A stretch of 46,743 nt of DNA from Nitrosomonas eutropha (GTDB lineage: Bacteria; Pseudomonadota; Gammaproteobacteria; Burkholderiales; Nitrosomonadaceae). The position numbers and the translations under genes are program-made. The stretch spans positions 1 to 46,743 of the forward strand of contig NZ_QICQ01000023.1 in assembly GCF_003201195.1 (NCBI RefSeq), given 5' to 3'. Each line of letters starts with the position of its first letter. Positions within the stretch are counted from its first letter, which is position 1. The notes below the pieces were generated by a model, which was not told where the DNA came from, made no database searches, and was given only the letters and a program-made list of their open reading frames with translations. Positions 38,335-46,695 of this stretch are shown here, piece after piece.

Positions 38335-39687
38335 TCATCTGCGTTTGCGGTACCAGCTGATGAAGAGTCCACTTACAAGAAATATCAGTGGCAGAGCGAT
38401 GAGAAAACCAGTGGCGATCAGGGTTAATTGCAGCTCACTCAGCTCTAGTCGGCTGTCGATAGTGACACGCGGCTGAATCGAGATAAATGACTCATCTCCG
38501 GCGAGCCAGTTGATCATATTCATACCCAAATCCAGGTTGCCGCCGTTACCGAGATAACTGTTGGCCAGGAAATGTCCGCTGCCAACGACGACAACCCGTT
38601 GTTCGCGGTCTTCTACCACCCGGTTCAATGCGACGGCGATCTCCACCGGACCTGCAACATCATTTTCCTCATCAAAACTGATTTCACCTTCCAGCGGGCC
38701 AGTTTCCACCCAACCCTGCGGGGCTGCTTCTGCCAGAGTGACACTGCGCCAATCGGTATTTTCCTCGGGGATGAGCTGGCGAGTAAAAGGAAATACCGTA
38801 ATGAAATCAAAATTTTCTGTTACAGCATGTGCGCCGTAAAGGGTTCCCAGCGCAAACGTTGATGGTACTCTCAGCCGATCTGCCTGGGGATCAACCACCA
38901 CGCCGGGTGTCAATACAATGCCGAGTTTTTCAGCCAGCGGCAGCAATCCATGCAGGGGGCCTGTATCCACCAGCCACAGCAAATTTCCACCTTTGGCAAG
39001 GTAATCCAGTATCTTTTTCACCTCTCCTTCCAGCAGTTCAGTCTGCGGGGATGCAATAATCAGTATGCCGGTATCTGGAATCTCTGGTTGATCGGTAAAG
39101 CTGAAAGGTTTGCTTTCGAAACCGATTTCCAGCAACTTCTTGTTAAAATTCCCCATATCACGCTGGGTGACACCATCCATTTTTCGCTCACCATGGCCAG
39201 ACAATACCAGCAACTGTTTTTTTTCGGTGCGCGCCAATCGAACCAATGCATTCGAAAATGCCTGTTCGTTAATGGTGGCAAGACGCTCTTTGCGTTCCTT
39301 GAAACTGATGACGATTTCGCCATTAAGCCTGACACCTGCGCTTTGCGCCTGCTGTGGCTGTTCTACCGGATCAATGAAATTCAGGATCAGATCCGGTTTA
39401 ATTCGTTGATACACGCTGACGAAGTTGCTGATGATTCCGCGAATATCGCCCAGTTGCAAATCCTGTTGTGTTGCATAAACGGTAATTTGTACCGGGCCGT
39501 CAAACTTTTGCAATATATCGATGCTGGCCTGACTCAAGCTGTTGCGATTATTCTGACTGAGATCCCACTGTGTACGAAACTCCAGCGCCAGATAACCCAG
39601 TACTCCCGCTAATACCAGGAACAAGGCAATGAATAGACCGTTTTGCCAGCGGGATCGTAATCCTGATTTTTTGTTAAACGTGGTCAT
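38335..39687 (-). CDS. GldG-type ABC transporter auxiliary protein
   Basis: The product is 450 residues with one N-terminal membrane segment (NGLFIALFLVLAGVLGYLAL), a large periplasmic domain of the ABC_transp_aux type (FDGPVQITVYATQQDLQLGD, LLVLSGHGERKMDGV, GGNLLWLVDTGPLHGLLPLA) and a C-terminal membrane segment (LTLIATGFLIALPLIFLVSG). It belongs with the permease and ATPase encoded just upstream. The family is known from Bacteroidetes gliding (GldG), but in proteobacteria the transported substrate is not established. The last gene of a three-gene operon. Confidence 0.87.
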   Translation of the reverse strand: MTTFNKKSGLRSRWQNGLFIALFLVLAGVLGYLALEFRTQWDLSQNNRNSLSQASIDILQKFDGPVQITVYATQQDLQLGDIRGIISNFVSVYQRIKPDLILNFIDPVEQPQQAQSAGVRLNGEIVISFKERKERLATINEQAFSNALVRLARTEKKQLLVLSGHGERKMDGVTQRDMGNFNKKLLEIGFESKPFSFTDQPEIPDTGILIIASPQTELLEGEVKKILDYLAKGGNLLWLVDTGPLHGLLPLAEKLGIVLTPGVVVDPQADRLRVPSTFALGTLYGAHAVTENFDFITVFPFTRQLIPEENTDWRSVTLAEAAPQGWVETGPLEGEISFDEENDVAGPVEIAVALNRVVEDREQRVVVVGSGHFLANSYLGNGGNLDLGMNMINWLAGDESFISIQPRVTIDSRLELSELQLTLIATGFLIALPLIFLVSGLFISWYRKRR

Positions 39688-39710
39688 AAAAAACCGGTTG
39701 GATCAGAAAC

Positions 39711-40457
39711 TTAGCCATTCAGCCGCTCTCCATCCAGATGGTATATGGTCAGCACCAGAAAGGTGATGGCAAAAAGAAGAAGAAAAGCCAGGCTGAACGT
39801 ATCGATTAGACCAATATTGAAGTTTTCAAAATGTCTGAACAGGGAAAAATGGCGTACAGCACTTTCTGATTCGATGGTCACGATATCCATTACCCATAAG
39901 CACAGCAACACCCCCAGACTGCCCAGCGCGGCAATGGCCGGGTAGGACGTGAGGCTGGAAATATACAGCCCCAGTGAAGCGAAACAGCTTGCCAGCAAAA
40001 TCAGCCCGATTACATTACTGCCCAGCAGCCCGAAATCCAGCATGCCCCCTGTCAATAATGAAATGGACAGCATGACTATTAACAGCGGCATCAGACAGAA
40101 AAAAATCATGAGTGCCAGAAACTTGCCCAGCACGATGGCTGGTATGGAAACCGGTGCTGAAATCAGCATGACCAGCGTATGGTTACGGCGCTCTTCTGCG
40201 AATAAACGCATGCTTAGTACGGGGGTTACCGCTAGGAGTACGATGGATGCTATGGAGAATACCGGTGCCACGATTACTTCAGTTATACCCGGTGGATTGG
40301 CGAGCTGTGCCAGTTGAGGCTGTATTTCGAGGAAGGTATTTAGTCGCCCCAGAAATACCCAGGCCAGCACCAGTTGCATCACTGCCAGAAAAACCCACAC
40401 TAGCGATGATACGAATAACAACTTGAGTTCTTTGCTGGCGATAGTAAACATCGTCAT
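39711..40457 (-). CDS. ABC-2 type permease (GldF-like)
   Basis: The product is about 248 residues with six hydrophobic segments. They include SLVWVFLAVMQLVLAWVFLG, the conserved APVFSIASIVLLAVTPVLSM-RLFAEERRNHT block of ABC-2 exporters, and the closing LTIYHLDGERLNG. The ATG at 40457 overlaps the ATPase stop (ATGA), giving MTMFTIASKELKLLFVSSLV; an ATG nine bases upstream is also possible. It should form the membrane channel of an exporter with the ATPase. Confidence 0.88.
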   Translation of the reverse strand: MTMFTIASKELKLLFVSSLVWVFLAVMQLVLAWVFLGRLNTFLEIQPQLAQLANPPGITEVIVAPVFSIASIVLLAVTPVLSMRLFAEERRNHTLVMLISAPVSIPAIVLGKFLALMIFFCLMPLLIVMLSISLLTGGMLDFGLLGSNVIGLILLASCFASLGLYISSLTSYPAIAALGSLGVLLCLWVMDIVTIESESAVRHFSLFRHFENFNIGLIDTFSLAFLLLFAITFLVLTIYHLDGERLNG

Positions 40458-41212
40458 TGCGCCCATTCCCAGGCAGGTGCATTCTCTGCCGTGAGTTGCG
40501 TAAATATATTTTCCAGGTTCATATTTCGCTGTTTCAGGTTGTCCAGATTGTCGTCCAGTACCAGCCTGCCCTGGTGCATGATTTGTACACGATTACATAC
40601 ACTTTCTACTTCCGAGAGGATGTGGGAGGAGAGAATGATGGCGTGAGTTTTACCGAGTTCGCGAATCAGTGCGCGTACTTTTTGTATCTGGTTTGGATCA
40701 AGACCGACGGTTGGCTCATCCATAATAATCAGTTGTGGCCGGTGAATAATTGCCTGGGCAATTGCAACCCGCTGTTGATAGCCTTTCGACAAAATACCAA
40801 TCAGCCGCTTTCCCACATCACTCAGTTCACATTGTTGTTTTACCTCATCCAGTGCGATCTGTACCGATGTGTTAGCAAGACCGTGCAGCCGAGCAGCAAA
40901 CTGTAAATACTCATCTACCGTCAATTCTTTATAGAGAGGAGGTATTTCAGGCAGATAACCAATATAACGTTTTGCCTCAAGTGGATTTTTCAGTAAATCT
41001 ACCCCGCAAATCCGGACGCTCCCACTGTCGGGTGCGAGATTCCCGGTTAACATCCGCATGGTGGTGCTTTTGCCGGCACCATTTGGACCCAGAAATCCGA
41101 GGACATCCCCGCAGCCTAATTTCAGGTTTACCTCGTGCACGACAACATGACGGCCGAAGCAGCGTTTTAAACCATCTGCCTCAATAACTGGATATGTATT
41201 ATTTGGGGTCAC
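40454..41212 (-). CDS. ABC transporter ATP-binding protein (GldA-like)
   Basis: The product is 252 residues. It has Walker A GPNGAGKSTTMRML, Q-loop GYLPEIPPLYKELTVDEYL, signature LSKGYQQRVAIAQAI (a K variant of LSGGQ), Walker B LIIMDEPTVGLDPNQ and the H-loop ILSSHILSEVE. It powers the ABC-2 permease encoded next. It is the first gene of the operon, divergent from ompA with a 358-base gap. Confidence 0.92.
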   Translation of the reverse strand: MTPNNTYPVIEADGLKRCFGRHVVVHEVNLKLGCGDVLGFLGPNGAGKSTTMRMLTGNLAPDSGSVRICGVDLLKNPLEAKRYIGYLPEIPPLYKELTVDEYLQFAARLHGLANTSVQIALDEVKQQCELSDVGKRLIGILSKGYQQRVAIAQAIIHRPQLIIMDEPTVGLDPNQIQKVRALIRELGKTHAIILSSHILSEVESVCNRVQIMHQGRLVLDDNLDNLKQRNMNLENIFTQLTAENAPAWEWAQ

Positions 41213-41570
41213 GGCAATATTTATTATCAGATTTGCATATTATATTACCTGCTCTGCCAGATTTTTCGGCTAAAAAGACAATCTTGGTTAACTCTGTAAT
41301 TGCTGCGCCGTTTATGGAGTATGTATCGTTAAAAGTGCGCGAAGGTTTGTCCACATTGGGCTATGTGGTTTGATACAGTGTTGTGCAGAAGATACACTTC
41401 GGTTTGACAAAGATAAAAGGATCAACTCATAATCGTTGCCGGTAGTATGCGAGCAACGCTGATCTGATTACGACGAGCGGGAGAGTCATAACAGTATGAA
41501 TGATCGTATAAAAAAGTGATTGTGGGTGGTTGTGATACAGGTTTTTATACTTAAGAACAAGGACAATAGC
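41213..41570. other. Divergent intergenic region between the ABC operon and the OmpA-family gene
   Basis: No gene was found in these 358 bases. The OmpA-gene promoter candidate is at 41404-41433. The ABC operon promoter should lie near 41215-41270, an AT-rich stretch, but no clear pair of boxes was seen. An AAGGA ribosome site precedes the ATG at 41571. Confidence 0.4.
41404..41433 (+). promoter_or_regulatory. Likely sigma-70 promoter of the OmpA-family gene
   Basis: TTGACA (41404-41409) and CATAAT (41428-41433) are separated by 18 bases. This would give a 5' leader of about 130 bases before ATG 41571. Confidence 0.55.
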
Positions 41571-42266
41571 ATGAAAAAAATGATATTAGCCAGGAAATAT
41601 CTGATGGGAGCCGTTATTTTGCCCGGATTGCTGGCATCCGGGATTGTAATGGCTAATTTACATGAAGAACAAAGACAAGGCTTCAGCGCGGCAGATAAAG
41701 CTGAAGCTTATGCTGTGGATGATAACGGGGTTGTCGCCAGAAACTCAACAGGCCTATGCTGGCGCACCGGCTACTGGACACCTGCCAAGGCTATTTATGA
41801 ATGTGATCCTGATCTGGTCAAGCAACCAGAGCAAGTTGTTGAGGCCCCGCCACCGGTAGTGCCGGTCGTGACTGAACCTGAGAAAGTATCTTTCTCGGCA
41901 GATGCATTGTTTGATTTTGACAAGGCTGTTCTGAAACCAGCCGGTATGCAGGCGCTAGATGATTTTTCCAGAAACCTGGAAGGGGTGAATTACGATTTGA
42001 TCATTGCTGTAGGCTATACTGACCGCATCGGCTCGGAAGCGTATAACAAGAAACTTTCTGTAAGACGCGCAGAAGCCGTCAAAAACTATCTGGTTTCCAA
42101 GGGAATCGGTGCAGATCGTATCTTTACCGACGGTAAAGGTAAAGCAAATCCGGTTACCGGTGATTCTTGCCAGGGCACTAAAGCAACCAGAACATTAATT
42201 AATTGCCTGGCACCGGATCGTCGTGTGGAAATTGAAGTGGCTGGTACGAGAGAAACCATTAACTAA
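41571..42266 (+). CDS. OmpA-family outer-membrane protein
   Basis: The product is 231 residues starting MKKMILARKYLMGAVILPGL, with a signal peptide (cleavage near VMANL). A short region with two cysteines (GLCWRTGYWT and YECDPDL) precedes a proline/valine linker (VVEAPPPVVPVVTEP). The C-terminal OmpA domain contains ALFDFDKAVLKPAGMQALDD, VGYTDRIGSEAYNKKLSVRR and NCLAPDRRVEIEV, and should bind peptidoglycan. No eight-stranded barrel is present, so it is a short tether like those common in betaproteobacteria. A terminator follows. Confidence 0.92.
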   Translation: MKKMILARKYLMGAVILPGLLASGIVMANLHEEQRQGFSAADKAEAYAVDDNGVVARNSTGLCWRTGYWTPAKAIYECDPDLVKQPEQVVEAPPPVVPVVTEPEKVSFSADALFDFDKAVLKPAGMQALDDFSRNLEGVNYDLIIAVGYTDRIGSEAYNKKLSVRRAEAVKNYLVSKGIGADRIFTDGKGKANPVTGDSCQGTKATRTLINCLAPDRRVEIEVAGTRETIN

Positions 42267-42296
42267 AATTTACCGCGCATTCAACGTGGATCACCT

Positions 42297-42324
42297 AAAA
42301 GCCCTGCCAGCGTGCAGGGCTTTT
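42297..42324 (+). terminator. Rho-independent terminator after the OmpA-family gene
   Basis: AAAAGCCCTGC (42297-42307) pairs with GCAGGGCTTTT (42314-42324) around a 6-base loop, and the stem itself ends in a T-run. The A- and T-runs on both sides make it possibly bidirectional. Confidence 0.88.
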
Positions 42325-42494
42325 GGCTATGAAAGCATGAAAAGTGACCCTGTCCTGTCCGATTAATCATTGATCGTTCAAGCGGATATTGCTGGGTAAT
42401 CGAGAACTTGATACCCTGAACAAAGCTAAACTGTACAGGGATGCAGTTATTGACAAAAGTATCTTTTCAGTTAAATTTGCAGGCAAATTATTGT

Positions 42495-43199
42495 ATGAAA
42501 AATGATGGCATCAACGCAGATCCAATGGAACTGGAGAAATTCAGTCAACTGGCGCATCACTGGTGGGATCCAAACAGTGAATTCAAACCGTTGCATGAAA
42601 TCAATCCACTTCGGTTGAACTATATTGACGAAATTGCAGGGTTGGATGGAAAAACAGTTGTCGATGTCGGTTGTGGCGGCGGGATATTATCCGAATCCAT
42701 GGCAGCACGTGGTGCCAGGGTGACGGGGATTGACCTGAGCGACAAGGCGCTGAAAGTAGCAAAATTACATCTTCTGGAAAGTGGTCATCAGGTTGATTAT
42801 CGTAAAATAACTGTGGAAGCGCTTGCGGTGGAACTTCCTCAGCATTATGACATTGTTACCTGCATGGAGATGCTGGAACATGTACCGGATCCTGCCAGCG
42901 TCATTCAATCATGTGCCCGTCTTGTAAAAAATGGTGGATGGGTATTTTTTTCGACCTTGAACCGTAATCTGAAAGCGTATCTTTATGCCATCATTGGTGC
43001 TGAATATATTCTTCGATTGCTGCCACGAGGAACGCATGAGTACGCAAAATTTATTAAACCTTCTGAACTGGCGCGCATGGCGCGTACTGCCGGATTGATA
43101 GAGTCCGGGATTATCGGTATGACCTACAATCCAATCACAAAAATCTATGCTCTGGAAGCTGATACCAGTGTCAACTACATCATGACATTCCAAGCCTGA
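42495..43199 (+). CDS. ubiG: Ubiquinone biosynthesis O-methyltransferase UbiG
   Basis: The product is about 234 residues and carries out both O-methylations in ubiquinone synthesis. The start [20 protein letters not shown] leads to the UbiG hallmark [20 protein letters not shown]. The SAM-binding motif is [20 protein letters not shown], followed by [11 protein letters not shown] and [17 protein letters not shown] 42495 fits the family length; an ATG at 42441 would add 18 residues. Neither has a good ribosome site. It is followed by gph, 28 bases on. Confidence 0.93.
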   Translation: MKNDGINADPMELEKFSQLAHHWWDPNSEFKPLHEINPLRLNYIDEIAGLDGKTVVDVGCGGGILSESMAARGARVTGIDLSDKALKVAKLHLLESGHQVDYRKITVEALAVELPQHYDIVTCMEMLEHVPDPASVIQSCARLVKNGGWVFFSTLNRNLKAYLYAIIGAEYILRLLPRGTHEYAKFIKPSELARMARTAGLIESGIIGMTYNPITKIYALEADTSVNYIMTFQA

Positions 43200-43227
43200 T
43201 TTAATACAAGCACATCAAATATTCCTG

Positions 43228-43878
43228 ATGATCAGAAAAGCTGTCCTGTTCGATTTCGACGGCACCATTGCGGACACAGCACCGGATCTTGGCCGCGCAC
43301 TCAACAGGCAGCGTATTGCGCATGATCAGCCGCCTCTGTCGATCGAACTGATCCGTACCGTTGCGTCTGCTGGCGCACGTGGGTTGTTGAATCTTGGTTT
43401 TGGTTTGAAACCGGATGATCCCGGTTACCAGGTCATGCGGGAGGAGTTTCTCTCCTTTTATACCGAACAGCTTTGCCAGGATACTCGCCTGTTTCCAGGT
43501 ATCCCTGAATTACTGGAACAACTGGATGATCAGGCCATCCCATGGGGAATCGTCACTAATAAGCCGGCAAGATTCACTCGGCCGCTCATACACCTGCTTG
43601 GATTACATCACCGTGCAGCCTGTATTATCAGTGGAGATGATACTACCTACACCAAGCCTCATCCGGAACCATTGCTTACTGCTTGTCGTCAGATAAACGT
43701 AGCTCCTGATCATTGTATTTATCTGGGAGATGATATTCGTGATGTGCAAGCCAGCCTTGCTGCTGGAATAAAACCGATTGTAGCGCTTTATGGTTATCTC
43801 GGTACCGGTGATCCACCGGCAACATGGGGAGCATTTGAACTAATTAACCACCCAGGTGATCTATTACGGTATATTTAA
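43228..43878 (+). CDS. gph: Phosphoglycolate phosphatase (HAD family)
   Basis: The product is 216 residues. HAD motifs are VLFDFDGTIADTAPDL (I), WGIVTNKPARF (II), the KPHPEP lysine (III) and YLGDDIRDVQASLAAGI (IV). It removes 2-phosphoglycolate, made by Rubisco oxygenation or DNA repair. The ubiG-gph pairing is common in beta- and gammaproteobacteria, and some homologues act on other sugar phosphates. In an autotroph with Rubisco a photorespiratory role would matter, but Rubisco genes are not in view. Confidence 0.9.
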   Translation: MIRKAVLFDFDGTIADTAPDLGRALNRQRIAHDQPPLSIELIRTVASAGARGLLNLGFGLKPDDPGYQVMREEFLSFYTEQLCQDTRLFPGIPELLEQLDDQAIPWGIVTNKPARFTRPLIHLLGLHHRAACIISGDDTTYTKPHPEPLLTACRQINVAPDHCIYLGDDIRDVQASLAAGIKPIVALYGYLGTGDPPATWGAFELINHPGDLLRYI

Positions 43879-43945
43879 TCTGTTACAATTTTCCGGTTGA
43901 ACTTTCTGAGCCACACCAGCTCTTATACATTAAGAATTCATGTTC

Positions 43946-44306
43946 GGGGGCGATCCGGTTTCGACGTGGGTTGCAAAGCAGCGCAGGGCATACCGAGGTT
44001 CAGTACCCTCGTAAAACAGCTGAGAAAAAAATAGTCGCAAACGACGAAAACTACGCTTTAGCCGCTTAATCCGGCTAAACTCCACGCCAGTGGGCCTCAA
44101 CGCTGGGTCTGGCAACAGACAGTGGAGTCACTAACGAGGATCGCGCTTTGCAGGGTTACTTTACAAAGCGTTAAAAAATAGGTAACTCGCCTATCATCAG
44201 CTTGCCGGTTGGCGGATGCCAGGTTAAATTAAACAACATGGCTAAGTATGTAGAACTGTCTGTAGAGGACTTGCGGACGCGGGTTCAATTCCCGCCGCCT
44301 CCACCA
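43946..44306 (+). ncRNA. ssrA: Transfer-messenger RNA (tmRNA)
   Basis: The 361 nt run from GGGGGCGATCCGGTTTCGAC to the 3' CCACCA. The tRNA-like domain forms from the 5' GGGGGC... and the 3' GGTTCAATTCCCGCCGCCTC end. The tag frame GCAAACGACGAAAACTACGC onward encodes ANDENYALAA, a betaproteobacterial tag, closed by TAA. It rescues stalled ribosomes with SmpB. Its 3' end is the insertion site of the element to the right and remains intact. Confidence 0.97.
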
Positions 44307-44388
44307 ATTTAGGGTTTGGAGACATCCAAAGAAGTTAGTAAGTTTATGAAAACATAACATTATTAGATCTTTAGTGTCTTAGCAAATC

Positions 44389-44474
44389 CAGTAACAAGCA
44401 GTAGAATCCAGTATAATATGCAGTAACTTTTACAGTAACCGCCGGGGTTACTGCTTTTTCGTAGAAAGTTACTG
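44389..44474. repeat. Five CAGTAAC/GTTACTG sites between ssrA and the integrase
   Basis: CAGTAAC occurs at 44389-44395, 44421-44427 and 44433-44439. The reverse form GTTACTG occurs at 44447-44453 and 44468-44474. Five copies of a heptamer within 86 bp, directly between the attachment end of ssrA and the integrase gene, suggest arm-type binding sites for the integrase or its regulator. One inverted pair also forms the stem of the terminator at 44433-44459. Confidence 0.65.
44433..44459 (+). terminator. Terminator downstream of ssrA
   Basis: CAGTAACC (44433-44440) pairs with GGTTACTG (44446-44453) around a 5-base loop, followed by CTTTTT. It lies 33 bases before the integrase start. It should protect the integrase gene from ssrA read-through, and the stem coincides with two of the repeated heptamers. 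Confidence 0.7.
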
Positions 44475-44492
44475 CATTGTTCTGGAGGCAGC

Positions 44493-45758
44493 ATGAAGCG
44501 CCATCTTTTGGCGGATGTAGCTATTCGCAATTCAAAACCTGATGATAAAACTCAGCGGTTATCTGACGGTGCTGGCTTATACCTGTTAATCAAACCCAAC
44601 AATTCTAAATGGTGGCGGTTTGACTACAGTATAGACGGCAAGCGTAAAACTCTATCTTTGGGTGTTTACCCAACTGTTAGCCTGAAAGCAGCACGTGATA
44701 GGGCTGATGCAGCCCGCCAAGATGTTGTTAATGGCATAGACCCCAGTACCAGCCGCAAAGATCACAAAGCCAAACAAGCAACAGAAAGGGAAGCCGATAG
44801 GCGTATTGCTGAAGGACTGCCTGCAATAGACTCATTTGAAGATGTTGCCCGTGAATGGTTCAGCAAGTTTTCAACTGAGTGGGCACCGTCTCATGCAGAC
44901 AAGATTATCCGTCGGCTGGAGCGTGATATTTTCCCTTGGATCGGCAAACAACATATAACAGATGTTAATGCACCTGCGTTGCTGAGCGTATTAGGCAGGA
45001 TTGAATCACGTGGTGCAAAAGAGACAGCACACAGAGCCTTACAAAATTGTGGGCAAATATTCCGCTACGCAGTAGCCACAGGTCGTGTCGAACTAAACCC
45101 CGCTCCTTCATTACGCGACTTTCTCCCCTCCCCCAAACCAGCACACCACGCAGCCATCATTGAGCCGCAAGCGGTTGGTGAGTTACTGCGAGCCATAGAC
45201 AGTTATCAAGGTTATTTTGTGACTAAGTGCGCGTTACGTATAGCGCCTTATGTTTTTGTTCGTCCGGGTGAGTTGCGTAACGCTGAATGGGTTGAGATTA
45301 ACCTTGATCAAGCTGAATGGGATATACCTGCTGAGCGGATGAAGATGCGTGAGCCTCATCTTGTGCCTCTGGCCACCCAGGTTGTAGAGATATTACGTGA
45401 GTTATATGCACTTACCGGGAGTGGTCGTTTTGTGTTTCCGGGTGCTCGTACCACTAGCCGCCCAATGAGTAATAACGCGGTTCTGGCAGCACTGCGGCGG
45501 ATGGGGTTTGGTAAGGATGAAATGACCGGCCACGGGTTCCGTGCAATGGCTCGGACTATTCTTGATCAAGAGTTACATGTTCGCCCTGACTTTATTGAAC
45601 ACCAGTTAGCCCATGCTGTGCGTGATGCAAACGGACGGGCTTATAACAGAACTACGCACTTACCGGAGCGTAAACAAATGATGCAGGATTGGGCGGATTA
45701 TCTGGATAAGTTAAAAACTGGTGCTGAGATTATTGCACTACCCAGGAGGATGGCCTAA
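44493..45758 (+). CDS. P4-type tyrosine integrase of the ssrA-associated island
   Basis: The product is 421 residues. A DUF4102 domain occupies residues 1-90 (LSDGAGLYLLIKPNNSKWWR, LSLGVYPTVSLKAARDRADA). A core-binding domain follows, then the catalytic domain with Arg257 (VRPGEL), His347 and Arg350 (GHGFR), His374 (QLAHAV) and Tyr384 (RAYNR). All catalytic residues are present. It is of normal P4 length, unlike the longer integrase at 9042. It reads away from ssrA and should integrate the island into the tmRNA 3' end. Its stop shares a base with the next start, so the 170-residue protein is coupled to it. Confidence 0.95.
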   Translation: MKRHLLADVAIRNSKPDDKTQRLSDGAGLYLLIKPNNSKWWRFDYSIDGKRKTLSLGVYPTVSLKAARDRADAARQDVVNGIDPSTSRKDHKAKQATEREADRRIAEGLPAIDSFEDVAREWFSKFSTEWAPSHADKIIRRLERDIFPWIGKQHITDVNAPALLSVLGRIESRGAKETAHRALQNCGQIFRYAVATGRVELNPAPSLRDFLPSPKPAHHAAIIEPQAVGELLRAIDSYQGYFVTKCALRIAPYVFVRPGELRNAEWVEINLDQAEWDIPAERMKMREPHLVPLATQVVEILRELYALTGSGRFVFPGARTTSRPMSNNAVLAALRRMGFGKDEMTGHGFRAMARTILDQELHVRPDFIEHQLAHAVRDANGRAYNRTTHLPERKQMMQDWADYLDKLKTGAEIIALPRRMA

Positions 45759-46270
45759 TGCCACGTAAAAAGACTGTCCAGCCTAAACCGCTGGCCATAA
45801 TCAAATGGCTGGAACCAGATCCATCGTGGGGGATGGGGTATGTGCCCCATATATATGAGCCGTTCAGTGGGTTAGCCGGCCTTGTGCCTGGGGAGGTACG
45901 TACGCTGGAGGTCAGGGACGAAACCTGTCGCTTGAGCGGTAGTGGGCTGCATAACCATTACGCTTTTGAGGCCAAAGTGCAGAAGGTATGGGGTTATGTT
46001 TTCAAAGATTATTTTGTGCGGGTGCCGGGCGGTGACCTTGAGTGCACAAAGCCTGCAAATGACTATCTGAAAAATGGCTCATCCTTTGTAAAGGAGATAC
46101 AACTTCGGGGGCTGTGCGGGGTTAATGGTTCTGACGATAGCCGGTGGCGGAAGCAGGTTTACAAAGCTCTGGTAAAAAAGATGGAAACCGCCAGAGACGC
46201 GATAAAGAGGAAAGAACTCGATGGGGCGTGGTGGGCACGTTGGAGAAATATAAACGATCAGACAGGTTAA
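45758..46270 (+). CDS. Unrecognised 170-residue protein coupled to the integrase gene
   Basis: ATG 45758 shares its A with the integrase stop (TAATG), and a strong AGGAGG (45746-45751) precedes it. The product starts MPRKKTVQPKPLAIIKWLEP. It has a tryptophan-rich first half, including VPHIYEPFSGLAGLVPGEV, a middle part with two cysteines and many aromatics, and a basic helical C-terminus (RWRKQVYKALVKKMETARDA). There is no signal peptide or membrane segment. I do not recognise a family. Coupling suggests a role in integration control or early island gene expression, for example as a directionality or accessory factor, but that is inference. Confidence 0.7.
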   Translation: MPRKKTVQPKPLAIIKWLEPDPSWGMGYVPHIYEPFSGLAGLVPGEVRTLEVRDETCRLSGSGLHNHYAFEAKVQKVWGYVFKDYFVRVPGGDLECTKPANDYLKNGSSFVKEIQLRGLCGVNGSDDSRWRKQVYKALVKKMETARDAIKRKELDGAWWARWRNINDQTG

Positions 46271-46366
46271 AAGGGGGTTGGGAGTGCCCAAGTACGTTTT
46301 GCGCCCAACTTTTAGCTATCGGTAGACATAGAATCACTCCATCACAGTTTAAATATGGAGTCTGAT

Positions 46367-46573
46367 ATGCAGAAAGGTACAACTAACCCTCTGACACAAG
46401 AGGGTTTTCTTCGTCTGCCGGAAGTTTTAGCAGTTTTCCCAGTTTGTAGGTCAAGCTGGTACGCAGGCGTTAAAAAGGGTATTTATCCTGCTGGTGTAAA
46501 GCTGGGTAAGCGAACAACAGCATGGCGGGTTTCTGACTTACGCAAGCTGCTAGAAAACGGGGAGGATAAATAA
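46367..46573 (+). CDS. AlpA-type prophage regulator (MerR-like HTH)
   Basis: The product is 68 residues from ATG 46367 (MQKGTTNPLTQEGFLRLPEV). The helix-turn-helix EGFLRLPEVLAVFPVCRSSW, followed by YAGVKKGIYPAGVKLGKRTT and AWRVSDLRKLL, is the AlpA/phage-CII-like pattern. Such proteins activate integrase and excision genes on P4-like islands. An upstream in-frame GTG or other start would add only four residues. Confidence 0.88.
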   Translation: MQKGTTNPLTQEGFLRLPEVLAVFPVCRSSWYAGVKKGIYPAGVKLGKRTTAWRVSDLRKLLENGEDK

Positions 46574-46575
46574 AA

Positions 46576-46695
46576 ATGGCCACCACACTCGGAAATGCAG
46601 CAGCCACACAAGTCATTGATAGTATAGCAAATAATGTTGTACATGTTAAGAGTCTGTTTACAATCTGTTTCTCACCCCTGATAATAAATAGATGA
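46576..46695 (+). pseudogene. Short island gene interrupted by an IS5-type element
   Basis: ATG 46576 follows GGAGG (46560-46564) closely after the AlpA-like gene. The first codons give MATTLGNAAATQVIDSIANN then VVHV. At about 46649 the sequence becomes the end of an IS5-type element, and the frame closes at TGA 46693-46695 inside it. The preserved 24 residues are probably the N-terminus of a longer island protein of unknown function. Confidence 0.5.
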
